Shown in pieces: positions 8,570 through 17,337 of a stretch of 31,602 bases of DNA. The DNA comes from JANXUF01 sp043747685. GTDB taxonomy: Bacteria; Actinomycetota; Acidimicrobiia; Acidimicrobiales; Ilumatobacteraceae. Position 1 is the stretch's first letter, and every line of letters begins with the position of its first letter. The DNA lies in NCBI GenBank assembly GCA_043747685.1, contig JAYTOR010000073.1:1-31602 (forward strand). Direction: 5' to 3'. Made by a program: the position numbers and the translations under genes. The notes beneath the pieces are model-generated. The model was not told the DNA's origin and did not search any database. It worked only from the letters and a program-made list of their open reading frames with translations.

Positions 8570-11304
8570 CGATCGGCGACCAGGAGGGCGGCAGGGAAAC
8601 CAGCGAAGAGCGTCTCGATCGACTGCATGCCGCCAACGACGATCTCACCCGTCAGGACGTTCGTGAAGCACCGGCCAGCCGGCAACTCGATCTCTGTGTC
8701 GAGCCATCCACCGTGCTGTTCGAGTCGCAGCGGCAGACGTGGTGCCACGGTGATTACTGCATCGCCGCGGTAGAAGGCGACGACGTGGTCCGCTGCGTGT
8801 CCCGTCGCCGTCAGCGGCGTGTACGACGCCCGTTCACCGACGAAGCAGTCTGCATTGCGGCGGCGGGTATCGAGCGCAGCCATCACCGTCCACAGTTTGG
8901 CGGCACCGGTGTCGGCCGGGTCGTCGAGTCCCCACTGGTGGAGCGCGTCCGGCCGTTCGTGACGCAACCGCCTGGCGAGTGACGTCCGCAGCTCGTAGTC
9001 GACGGGTCGCCGGTTGTCCGGGTCGACGAGGTCGTCCGTCCACAATTCACTGCCCTGGTAGAGATCGGGGACACCGGGCACCGTCAGCGTGATCAGTTTC
9101 TGCGAAAGAGCCGAGATACGGCCTGGACGAACCAGCGGGAGCGCGAATGCCCGCAGGTCTGCCCGGTAACCGACTTCACCGAGAAGGTGATCGACGAGGT
9201 CGTGCATGTGCTGTTCGAAGGCCTCGTCCGGCGACAGCCATGATGTGCGGTTCTTGGCCTCACGCATTGCTTTGGTGAGGTACTCGTGGACTCGCTCTGC
9301 AGTGAGAGGATACGCGCCGACGAGTGTCTGGTGCAGCAGGTACTCGACGCCGCGATCACGCTCGCCGCCCATCCAATTGTCGCAGAGCACTCCCCAGGCG
9401 TGCACGGCGCTGTCCCAACGTTCCGGAATCTCGGCGAGCAGATCGATTCGCAGTCGGACGTCTTCGGATCGCTTGGTGTCGTGCGTCGACGTCGTGATCA
9501 TCCGATCCGGGTGCGTCAACTGCGCAGCGGCATTCGAAGCGTGGAAGTCCTCGACCGACAACCCGAAATGGTCAGGGCTCCCGCCCACCTCGTTGAGCGA
9601 GATCAGGCGCGTATACCGGTAGAACGCCGTGTCCTCCACGGCCTTGGCCATCACGGGACTCGTCACCTGCTGGAACCGGTAGGCGAATTCGCGGGTGTCA
9701 GCATCGGCGTTGTCGCCTCGAAGCACACCCGCCACATACTCCAGTAGGTCGGTTCCCAACTCCGGATGAGTCTTCAATGCAGCTGCGCAGGCACCGTCGA
9801 TGATCGCCCGGTCGACGGCGTCGGTGGTCGTGCCACGTCGCACGTACGTGCGGTACACCGGGAAGGCGATGATCAGCGCTCGGACGGCGTCTCGCAGGTC
9901 ACTGCGGATGTGGTCGCGCCGCGCGCGATCTCGTTCGCACAGTCTGCTCAGCAGATTGGTCAGACGCTCGAGATCGGTCGTCAACATCGAGTCGAGCACG
10001 ACCGCCTTGGCTGTCTCGATGACCTGCCCGACGTCGTCGGTGGTTCCCGTGTACTGCTGGAACGTGAGCGTCAGCGACGCTTCGCCTGCCGGGTCGACGA
10101 ACAACCCATTGACGATGTTGAGATACTCGTAGCCGGTCGTTCCGGCGACGGGCCAATCGCTGCGAAGGGACTCACCGGGTTCGAGGATCTTCTCAGCGAC
10201 GATCCACGCCAGCGGCGCTGCGGCTGCCAGACGTTGAAAGTATTCGGTCGGATCGAGGAGCCCGTCGGGGTGGTCGACACGCAGCCCCTGGACCGATCCC
10301 TCACGAACCCATTGGAGCGGCAGTCGATGGACCTCGTCGAACACAAGCGGGTTCTCGACACGGATGCCCGCCAGCGCATCGATGTCGAAGAATCGGCGAT
10401 AGTCGAGTTCTGACGAAGCAGTTTTCCAGAATGCGAGCCGGTAGTTCTGTCGCTCGAGCAACTCGTGGAGTGCATCGTGGTCGGCGTTGGTCACATCGAC
10501 GAGCGAGTCGAGCGCATCAGCGACTGCGGTGGAATGTTCGAGGATGTCGCCGAGCAACGTCAGCAGCACGCCGGTATCACGGCGACGGCGGATCGCCTCG
10601 TCGTCGTCGTCGGTCGAAGCGATCGGCAGGCGGCCGAGTTGTTCAGCGACAAAGGCGAGGCGTTCGTCGCCGGTCCGTGCGGCGGCAACGGCGATGAGTT
10701 GGTCGAGCGAGCGCGGCGAGACCGGGTATCGATGGTCGTGGTAGCGGACGGAGAAGTCGGCACCATCTCGATGCAGGACGAGTTCGTCGTCGTCGAGCAC
10801 GTTGCCGTAGTGGTCACCGAGTACAGGAAGCAGCACCCGGTTGAGCAACTTCGATTCCGTCGGGGTCCAGTCGACGTCGAACCATTCGGCGAAACGGCTC
10901 GCCGGGCCGTGCGTCAGAACATCCCACCACCATCGGTTCCGGTGGTCACCGACGGCCATGTGGTTGGGAACGATGTCGACGACCTGTCCGAGCCCACGCT
11001 CGGCGAGGGCGGCGACAAACCGGTCGTGCGCCGCAGCGCCGCCGAGTTCCTCGTTGATGCGCGAGTGATCGACGATGTCATAGCCGTGCGTCGACCCAGG
11101 GGCAGCTTGCAGATACGGAGAGCAGTAAGCGTGGGAGATACCGATCACCTCGAGGTGCTCGAGCACGTCCGTGGCCGCATCGAAGCCGAAGTCAGGCGTC
11201 AGTTGCAGCCGGTAGGTCGCAAGCGGCACACGCTCCGGTACCAGCGGCGACGTCACCCGGTCGCTGCTGTCGAATATCTCGGTCACCACTCCTCTTTCGC
11301 CCAC
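8566..11304 (-). CDS. treY: Malto-oligosyltrehalose synthase
   Basis: The 912-residue GH13 enzyme rearranges the reducing-end alpha-1,4 bond of maltodextrins to alpha,alpha-1,1. Family marks: ATYRLQLTPDFGF near the N-terminus, ISHAYCSPYLQAAPGSTHGYD, VVDIVPNHMAV, the nucleophile motif GLRVDHPDGLLDP, the Glu in WIVAEKILEPGE, TTSTHDTKRSEDVR, and VPGVPDLYQGSE. It is longer than the roughly 770 residues common in mycobacteria; the extra length appears to be in the middle helical part and not in an added domain. Starts are GTG codons at 11304 or slightly downstream, after AAAGAGGAG; the exact one is uncertain. It overlaps treZ by four bases, so the two form one operon. Confidence 0.96.
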   Translation of the reverse strand: MGERGVVTEIFDSSDRVTSPLVPERVPLATYRLQLTPDFGFDAATDVLEHLEVIGISHAYCSPYLQAAPGSTHGYDIVDHSRINEELGGAAAHDRFVAALAERGLGQVVDIVPNHMAVGDHRNRWWWDVLTHGPASRFAEWFDVDWTPTESKLLNRVLLPVLGDHYGNVLDDDELVLHRDGADFSVRYHDHRYPVSPRSLDQLIAVAAARTGDERLAFVAEQLGRLPIASTDDDDEAIRRRRDTGVLLTLLGDILEHSTAVADALDSLVDVTNADHDALHELLERQNYRLAFWKTASSELDYRRFFDIDALAGIRVENPLVFDEVHRLPLQWVREGSVQGLRVDHPDGLLDPTEYFQRLAAAAPLAWIVAEKILEPGESLRSDWPVAGTTGYEYLNIVNGLFVDPAGEASLTLTFQQYTGTTDDVGQVIETAKAVVLDSMLTTDLERLTNLLSRLCERDRARRDHIRSDLRDAVRALIIAFPVYRTYVRRGTTTDAVDRAIIDGACAAALKTHPELGTDLLEYVAGVLRGDNADADTREFAYRFQQVTSPVMAKAVEDTAFYRYTRLISLNEVGGSPDHFGLSVEDFHASNAAAQLTHPDRMITTSTHDTKRSEDVRLRIDLLAEIPERWDSAVHAWGVLCDNWMGGERDRGVEYLLHQTLVGAYPLTAERVHEYLTKAMREAKNRTSWLSPDEAFEQHMHDLVDHLLGEVGYRADLRAFALPLVRPGRISALSQKLITLTVPGVPDLYQGSELWTDDLVDPDNRRPVDYELRTSLARRLRHERPDALHQWGLDDPADTGAAKLWTVMAALDTRRRNADCFVGERASYTPLTATGHAADHVVAFYRGDAVITVAPRLPLRLEQHGGWLDTEIELPAGRCFTNVLTGEIVVGGMQSIETLFAGFPAALLVADR

Positions 11305-11367
11305 TCAACATCGGCCAAGCTCAACAGATACCCGGCGTGGACCTATTCATACCTCGCTCCAGGTCCG

Positions 11368-11880
11368 TCAGTGAGGGCACAGCAGATCGTCCGGCGGACC
11401 GATCCCCGACGGACACAGGAACGAGTTGAAGACCGTCGCGGTTCTTGTACCTGTCCACCACCCAGGCATGCAGCATCCACAGATCACCTCCCTGGAACAG
11501 CGTCCCTGCGCAGTCCTCATGGCCGACCCTCCTCACGATCGAGCCACCCGTTGACAACGCACAGTCCCGTGTGCTGATGCCAGACATCGTTGTCGCCGGC
11601 GAACCCAACGGGTTTCGTCGCCGACTGCAAACAGTAGGCGAACCCGACGAGCACTGCAGGTGACTTGCGTTCGTCGAACAGCAGCATCGCCTGCCGCGAG
11701 CGGCTGCTCCATGTTCGGCGAGTGCGGCGGTGCTTCGACGTTCGCTCCAACGGGCTGCGGAGCGGAATCGATCGAGGCTTCATCGCTCCGGGAAGCGCAG
11801 CCACTGTCTGCGACGAGCAGCGCCGAGCAGAGGATCCCGGAGATCAGGTGCCGTGCTCGTACCGACCCAGTTTCCCACAG
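11368..11880 (-). pseudogene. Frameshifted lipoprotein of unknown function
   Basis: No single frame covers this gap, but three reading frames used in turn give one protein-like sequence on the minus strand. Part 1 (about 11880-11690): RHLISGILCSALLVADSGCA, a lipoprotein-like leader with a Cys, then an acidic Pro-rich linker. Part 2 (about 11690-11545): VGFAYCLQSATKPVGFAG, then NDVWHQHTGLCVVNG. Part 3 (about 11555-11425): EDCAGTLFQGGDLWMLHAWV, then DRYKNRDG. Part 4 (to stop 11368): NSFLCPSGIGPPDDLLCPH. The order fits a secreted family that I recall from actinobacteria, with WHxH, LCV and WMxHAWVVP motifs; its function is unknown. Each step needs a shift in the same sense (one extra base). No ATG, GTG or TTG start remains in the first frame, so the gene is very probably dead. 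Confidence 0.55.
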
Positions 11881-11925
11881 TGGACCGTCGCCGGTCGGCG
11901 ACCCGCAGCGTTAGCTTGACCGATC

Positions 11926-12537
11926 ATGGACAACCGCGCGTACGAACTCTGGACGGCACCGCCGGCGGCGACGGCGCTCATCTTCGATTGCGACGGCACG
12001 CTCGCCGACACGATGCCGACGCACTACGTCGCCTGGACATCGATGCTGACCAATCACGGCATTGCCTTCAGTGAGCAGCGGTTCTACGAACTCGCCGGAA
12101 TGCCGAGCGACCGCATCGTCGCCTTACTCAGCGAGGAAGGTGGTGTCCCCGTGACCGACATCGCTGCAATGGTCGCCACCAAGGAGGCGATCTACCTGGA
12201 TTCGATCGCCGCGATGAAGCGCATCGACGTCGTCTGCGACATTGCTCTCCGCTACCGCGACCTGCTGCCGCTGGCGGTCGCCAGCGGAGGCGAACGGGCG
12301 ATCGTCGGCGCGACCATCGCCGCCATCGGTCTGACCGACATCTTCGACGCAGTCGTCGGTGCAGAGGACACGGAGTTGCACAAGCCGCATCCCGACGTGT
12401 TCCTCGAGGCGGCACGACGGCTCGACGTCATGGCATCCGGATGCGTCGTCTTCGAAGACAGCGATCTGGGCCTCGAAGCAGCCCACCGAGCCGGTATGAC
12501 CGGCATCGACATCAGGCCGTGGCTCCTCGCGGCCTGA
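11926..12537 (+). CDS. HAD-superfamily phosphatase, beta-phosphoglucomutase-like
   Basis: The 203-residue cytoplasmic protein has the four HAD motifs: DCDGTLADT (nucleophile Asp 21 and acid/base Asp 23), the Ser of AVASGG in motif II, Lys in HKPHPDVFLEAARR (motif III), and VFEDSDLGLEAA (motif IV). A helical cap lies between motifs I and II (THYVAWTSMLTNHGI), as in the fructose-1-phosphatase YqaB and beta-phosphoglucomutases. The substrate is probably a sugar phosphate but cannot be fixed from sequence. No ribosome site precedes the ATG; a TAGCTT hexamer at 11912-11917 would place transcription start at or near the ATG, so a leaderless message is plausible. Confidence 0.85.
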   Translation: MDNRAYELWTAPPAATALIFDCDGTLADTMPTHYVAWTSMLTNHGIAFSEQRFYELAGMPSDRIVALLSEEGGVPVTDIAAMVATKEAIYLDSIAAMKRIDVVCDIALRYRDLLPLAVASGGERAIVGATIAAIGLTDIFDAVVGAEDTELHKPHPDVFLEAARRLDVMASGCVVFEDSDLGLEAAHRAGMTGIDIRPWLLAA

Positions 12538-12589
12538 TAACACCGCGCCACTCACGGCACCGTTCCTTCTCTGTCCCCACGTTGTACTG

Positions 12590-14708
12590 TTGCCATCCGA
12601 ATCCGATGTGGAAGGGTCACTGCTGCCGTATCGCCTCGCCGTCGATCTCGGGACGACCTATTCAGCCGCAGCGATCTACCGCAATGGTCAGGTCGAGCTC
12701 TGCATGCTCGGCGTCTCGTCCCCGACGCTGCCATCTGTCGTACTGCTCCGCGCAGACGGAGCGGTACTCGTCGGGGAGGCCGCAGAGCGTCGTGGTGTGG
12801 CAGAGCCTGGCCGCGTCGCCAGGGAATTCAAACGTCGCCTCGGCGATCCGGCACCGCTGATTCTCGGAGGCACGCCCTACGGTGCCGATGCGCTGACGGG
12901 ACACCTGCTGAGGGCGATCGTGGCGATCGTCGCCGAACGTGAAGGCGAACAGCCTGCGAAGGTCGTCCTGACCCACCCCGTCAACTACGGGCCGTACAAG
13001 TTGGACATGCTGCGCGAAGCCGCACGCCTTGCGGGTATCACCGTCGCGCAGCTGCAATTGCTGCCGGAGCCCGTCGCTGCCGCTGTCAGCTACGCCAGCC
13101 GCCAGCGTGTCGAGATCGGCTCGATCTTCGCGGTGTACGACTTCGGAGGTGGGACGTTCGATGCCGCTCTGTTGCGTCGATCCGATCGTGGTTTCGAGGT
13201 GATCGGTCAGCCGGAGGGCATGGAGCGTTTCGGCGGCATCGATATCGATGCGGCGATGCTGGCATTCGTCGACGGACGCCTCGACGGCGCCATCAGCGCG
13301 CTCGACGAGACCAACCTCGACATCCTCAAGGACATCTCGGCGCTGCGCGAAGCGTGCCGCCGGGCGAAGGAGACGCTCTCACTGGACACCGATGCCGAGA
13401 TCCGGGTGCAGATGCCGAATCTTCCACGATCGGTCACCATCAGCCGCGCCGATCTCGAGGGCATGATCCGGCCTCGGGTACTCGAGACGATCGAGTCGCT
13501 ACGACGCACCGTCGCCTCGGCGAACATCGGGTTCGAGCGGGTCAGTACGATCCTCCTCGTCGGCGGATCGTCTCGAATCCCGCTGGTCGGCCAACTCGTC
13601 GCCAGGACCACCGGGCGGCCGGTTTCTCTCGACGCCCACCCGAAGTTCGCCATCGTCAGCGGTGCGGCCGTGATCGGCGGCATCGGCCTGCCGGCGGCCG
13701 CATCGACCGCCGGACCGTCGACGATTCCGCTGCCAACGATCTCTGCCTTCCCGGCGACAGCACAGCCGAACCCGAACCTGTCTCCGTCGCTGCGGTCGAT
13801 CCCGCCGCCATCGATCCAGTCACCGTCCTCGACGCCGGATCGTTCGCCACATCGAACTCGAAATATGTTGGCAGCGGTCGTTGCAGCGGTGGTCGTGATC
13901 GGCGGGATCATCGTGCTGGCAACCCGTGACAACGGCTCGAACGTTGCCGCGATCACCACCGAACCATCGACAACCACGAGCAGGGCGAACGGGCGGTCGA
14001 CGACGCCGGTCGACGACCGACACTCCAACGACGACCGCAGCTCCGACGACGGCTGCAGCTCCGACGATCACGCTTCCGGTCGCCGCCACCGACCCCGCAG
14101 CTGCCACGGTTGCGGTCTCGGCGACGGCGGCACCGGCAGTGGACCGCATCGCCAGCGCCGCTGCGGTCAGCGCAGCACTCTTGAATCCGGCCGCCATCCA
14201 GGCCGGTCCCTGGCAGCCCGGTGACGTGACGTTCGAACTGTCGCAGGACACCTGTGCGAATCGACGTTTCCTCACGGGCCTCGTCGTCAGAAAGCAGCAG
14301 GCCTTCTCGTCGCCTGCTGAGGGCGGCCAAACCGAGTTCCTCAATCAAGAGATCGACGTCTTCGCCACAGTCGCCGAGGCCGAAGCAGTCGTCAACGCCG
14401 CCATCGTGTCGACGACGAACTGCACGACCACGCACTCCAACGACGGCCAGAATCTGGCCATCACCTATGCAACGCTGCCACCACAGACCGGCCTGACAGG
14501 CTGCGACCAGAGTTTCGCCTTCGAAGAAATCGAGTCGAACGCAACGCAGACGCTGAACTTCGACTACGTCATCGTCCGGTGTGGCAACAACCTCTCCTGG
14601 CTGCGTTACAGCATCGGCGGCGCCAGCCAGCAGCAGGCACGCGTCAGTCTCCTCGCAACAATTCTCACGACCGGCCTGCCGGCGATCGAAGCGATGCCGA
14701 GGAACTGA
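12590..14708 (+). pseudogene. Hsp70-like ATPase with TM anchor and PknH-like extracellular domain, split by a frameshift
   Basis: Frame 1 (12590-14224) codes for an Hsp70 nucleotide-binding domain of about 365 residues: LAVDLGTTYSAAAIY, YDFGGGTFDAALL, LLVGGSSRIPLVGQLV. There is no peptide-binding domain. A Pro/Ser-rich linker follows, then one membrane helix near residues 426-446 (LAAVVAAVVVIGGIIVLA). Just after it the frame becomes nonsense. The continuation is in another frame (about 14007-14708): a Thr/Ala/Pro linker, then a 150-residue domain with four Cys (QDTCANR, TTNCTTT, LTGCDQS, VRCGNNL) like the PknH sensor domain. The shift lies at a 13-base duplication (13994-14017); removing one unit joins the parts in frame as NGRSTTDTPTTT. 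Start is TTG 12590 or GTG 12608, both without an SD. As written, only the cytoplasmic ATPase and membrane helix would be made properly, with an aberrant tail. Confidence 0.75.
13994..14017 (+). repeat. 13-bp tandem duplication that shifts the frame
   Basis: CGGTCGACGAC occurs at 13994-14004 and again at 14007-14017, a period of 13 bases. Frame 1 enters the first copy and the downstream frame leaves the second, so one 13-base unit accounts exactly for the break in the Hsp70-like gene. Slipped-strand replication is the likely origin. Confidence 0.85.
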
Positions 14709-14712
14709 GACG

Positions 14713-15732
14713 TCAGTCGAGGCCGGCGACGAATTCGTAGACCTTCGGATCGTGCTCGGTCGTGTCGCTCGGTTTGGCGTAACGACGGCGCATGAAGCGC
14801 CGATCCCATTCCCGAGGCGTGATCGGCTCGTAGTGCGGATCGGAGTCTCCGCCCCAGTTCGCCAGCGGGGCGATGATCGTGTCGAGCGGCGGCATGTGGA
14901 ATGTCGTCAGCGTGGTCCTGGTCGCTGAGGGATCTGAGGAGGCGACGACCCGATGGCGGGTGGAAGGCCAGTGGTCGTTCGTCCACAAGGTCATCAATTC
15001 GCCGAAGTTGACCACGAGGGCGTCATCGCGTCCCGGGACCGTCATCCATTCGCCATCACCGTCGAGGCGCATCACTTGCAGACCTGGATAGTCGCCGTGC
15101 TGGTGCAGCAGGGTCACCGTGTTGCCATCGGCGTGCTCGTCGAAGATCACCGTCGGATCGACCTCCAACGGACCGTTGCGCGGTGGGTAGTGGTTGATCG
15201 CGAACGTCGAGGAGTTCGGCTCGATCGCCGAGTCGAAACCGTCAACGCCGATACCGAGAGCGAGGGCGAACAACTGCATCACCTTCCCGGCCAGCACCTG
15301 AGTGTGCGCGAAACACGCCGAAACGGCCTGCTGGAATCCGGCGACCTCGGGCCACCAGTTGGGATGGAAGTAGTCGGCGAGCTCGGGATCGACGCCGTTG
15401 GCGACGGCGTCATCGACGTCCTCGAAACGCCCGGCCATGAAACGCTCGTGGCGGATCGCCCCACGCTTGTCCCGATTGAGGTGGACCCCGCGGAACGGAT
15501 GCTTGGTGTGGGCGAGCAACGATTCCTTGTCAGCGGCGGGCAAGGCGCTGAGGGTGTGCATCGCTGCGTACGCGTTGTCGAGCAGATCCTTCGGGACGCC
15601 GTGGCCGATGATCTGGAAGAAGCCGACCTCGACAGCCGCCCGCTCGATCGCTGCGGCGGCCACCGTGCCGTCGCCCGTCGCCAGGAAGCTGCTGATGTCG
15701 ACAACAGGGATGGAGCTCGATGTCGTGTCTAT
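14713..15732 (-). CDS. 2-oxoglutarate/Fe(II)-dependent oxygenase, isopenicillin N synthase-like
   Basis: The family has an N-terminal DIOX_N part and a double-stranded beta-helix core. Iron ligands are visible: the His-x-Asp in IFDEHADGNTVTLLHQHG and the distal His in STRHRVVAS; the Arg/Thr for 2-oxoglutarate is in RTTLTTFHMPP. The N-terminal marks GFFQIIGHGVP and, before it, IPVVDISSFL are both in the same frame. The first canonical start, GTG 15663, lies after IPVVDISSFL and would remove this conserved strand. Upstream of it there is no ATG, GTG or TTG before the stop at 15744; ATA at 15732-15730 lies 7 bases after AGGAATAGGG and would give 339 residues, a normal length. Either ATA is used or the start codon has been lost by mutation. 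The substrate is unknown, and the gene stands alone, converging on the Hsp70-like gene. Confidence 0.8.
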   Translation of the reverse strand: MDTTSSSIPVVDISSFLATGDGTVAAAAIERAAVEVGFFQIIGHGVPKDLLDNAYAAMHTLSALPAADKESLLAHTKHPFRGVHLNRDKRGAIRHERFMAGRFEDVDDAVANGVDPELADYFHPNWWPEVAGFQQAVSACFAHTQVLAGKVMQLFALALGIGVDGFDSAIEPNSSTFAINHYPPRNGPLEVDPTVIFDEHADGNTVTLLHQHGDYPGLQVMRLDGDGEWMTVPGRDDALVVNFGELMTLWTNDHWPSTRHRVVASSDPSATRTTLTTFHMPPLDTIIAPLANWGGDSDPHYEPITPREWDRRFMRRRYAKPSDTTEHDPKVYEFVAGLD

Positions 15733-15864
15733 GCCACAACCCTATTCCTCGCGACGGTTCGAAAACATTCCCCCGGCGATGCTCAACACAACGTTCACAA
15801 ACCGTCTGTATCGACGGCACGACCGACAGTGGCAGCACGCTCGGCGGAGAGCAGCCGTCAGCAC

Positions 15865-15964
15865 TAGAGTCGTGGCTGTCCGCTGACGTGACGCTCGACC
15901 CGGTGCACGGTTCGACCGAGAGGTGTGCCGGGAAGTCTGGTCGGCGACCTGACAGGAGTCCCTC
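15865..15964 (+). promoter_or_regulatory. Candidate structured leader RNA (riboswitch-like) of nhaA
   Basis: A TAGAGT hexamer at 15865-15870 could be a -10 element, giving a leader of about 88 bases. Within it AGGT-GT-GCC (15921-15929) pairs with GGC-G-ACCT (15943-15950) around the loop GGGAAGTCTGGTC; CGACC (15913-15917) can pair with GGTCG (15939-15943) as a pseudoknot. In another fold AGAGG (15919-15923) pairs with CCTCT (15961-15965), next to the SD AGGAG (15954-15958) and the TTG start. Mutually exclusive folds of this type are usual in riboswitches. Ion-sensing riboswitches precede nhaA in other phyla; I cannot assign this one to a named class. Confidence 0.45.
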
Positions 15965-17263
15965 TTGAAGCGCCCGTTCCGCCATCGCCGCTCGCCACTC
16001 GTGCGGATGCTGTCGCCATTGCGCGACTTCCTGGCGACGGAGGCGTCCGGGGCGATCCTCATCGGTATCGCCGCCGTCGCTGCCCTGATCTGGGCGAATT
16101 CACCGTTGCGTCACTCCTACGACACGCTGTGGTCGAGTCACGTCTCGTTCACGGCAGGTGGCCGCTCGCTGAGTCTCGATCTGCGCCACTGGATCAACGA
16201 CGGTCTGATGACGATCTTCTTCTTCGTCGTCGGGCTCGAGATCAAACGCGAAATGACCGACGGTCACCTCGCCAGTCGCCGCTCCGCCGCGCTGCCGATC
16301 ATCGCTGCGCTCGGAGGCATGCTGATGCCTGCGCTGATCTATCTCGCTGTCGCCGGGCGGTCGGATCCACGAGGTTGGGCGATCCCGATGGCGACCGACA
16401 TCGCCCTGGCCATCGGTGTGCTCGCCGTCGCCGGCGATCGGGTCCCGGCGCAGCTCCGTGCTTTCCTGCTCGGACTGGCGATCGTCGACGACATCGGGGC
16501 GATCATCATCATCGCTGCCGTCTACACGACGAACACGCGTTGGTGGTGGCTCGTCGCAGCTGAGGCGGTGATCGCCGTCGCCTATGTCGTGCGGCGGTTG
16601 AAGATCATCTCGGTGGCGATCTATGTCGTCCTCGGGGTCGTCGCCTGGTACTGCCTGTTGCGTGCAGGGATACATCCCACGCTGGCGGGCGTGGCGATGG
16701 GCCTGATTGCACCTGCCACGCCACGTATCCACCCCGAATTTGTCGACATCGAACAGTTGACGGACCTGTCCGATGTCGAAGCGGCGCGTTCGACCACACA
16801 GATCGCCAAGGGTTCCGTCTCCGTCGTCGAATGGTTGCAGCATGCGCTGCATCCGTGGACGAGCTACGTGATCGTGCCGACCTTTGCGCTCGCCAACAGT
16901 GGCATCGCCATCTCCGGCAGCGGCCTGAATGCTGCGCTGCGATCGCCTATCACGTGGGGCGTGCTCGCCGGCCTGGTGCTCGGCAAACCCATCGGTGTGC
17001 TGCTCGCAGCTCGCCTCTCTGTCGGCTCAGGGCTTGCCGAGCGACCAGCCGAATCGTCATCGAGACAGATGCTCGGCATCGGCACCGCGGCCGGCATCGG
17101 CTTCACCGTCGCCCTGTTCATCACCGATCTGGCGTTCGACGATCCGCTCAAGCGTTCCGACGCAAAGCTCGCCATTCTCGTCGCCTCGCTGTTGGCGGCG
17201 GCACTCTCGTCACTACTGTTGAGGACTCGTCGACGCCTCCCTGAGATCTCTGCAGCCGGGTAA
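15965..17263 (+). CDS. nhaA: Na+/H+ antiporter NhaA
   Basis: The 432-residue inner-membrane protein exchanges external protons for internal Na+ or Li+. Family marks in order: ATEASGAILIG in the first helix, FFFVVGLEIKREMTDGHL, GWAIPMATDIALAIGVLA, the ion-binding double Asp in GLAIVDDIGAI, the late helix PTFALANSGIAISG, GKPIGVLLAARLSV, and GIGTAAGIGFTVALFITDLAF. About twelve hydrophobic segments are present and the length is normal. The start is TTG 15965 with AGGAG 6 bases upstream. The structured leader before it suggests control at the RNA level. It stands alone on this strand. Confidence 0.95.
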   Translation: MKRPFRHRRSPLVRMLSPLRDFLATEASGAILIGIAAVAALIWANSPLRHSYDTLWSSHVSFTAGGRSLSLDLRHWINDGLMTIFFFVVGLEIKREMTDGHLASRRSAALPIIAALGGMLMPALIYLAVAGRSDPRGWAIPMATDIALAIGVLAVAGDRVPAQLRAFLLGLAIVDDIGAIIIIAAVYTTNTRWWWLVAAEAVIAVAYVVRRLKIISVAIYVVLGVVAWYCLLRAGIHPTLAGVAMGLIAPATPRIHPEFVDIEQLTDLSDVEAARSTTQIAKGSVSVVEWLQHALHPWTSYVIVPTFALANSGIAISGSGLNAALRSPITWGVLAGLVLGKPIGVLLAARLSVGSGLAERPAESSSRQMLGIGTAAGIGFTVALFITDLAFDDPLKRSDAKLAILVASLLAAALSSLLLRTRRRLPEISAAG

Positions 17264-17337
17264 CGCAGCGAGAGTTTCGTACTTGTTTCTCAGAAGTTGC
17301 CGAAGCCACACTTGCCGCCTTCGTACCGTCAGCGGCT

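Noticed and set aside
13926..14006. Separate gene starting at ATG 13926 for the C-terminal sensor-like domain
   Set aside because: The first 25 residues of that frame are the out-of-frame reading of the Hsp70 linker, and no ribosome site precedes the ATG; the 13-bp duplication explains the split better.
12590..14708. Programmed ribosomal frameshifting in the Hsp70-like gene
   Set aside because: No slippery heptamer or downstream structure is seen at the junction, and the shift equals one repeat unit exactly.
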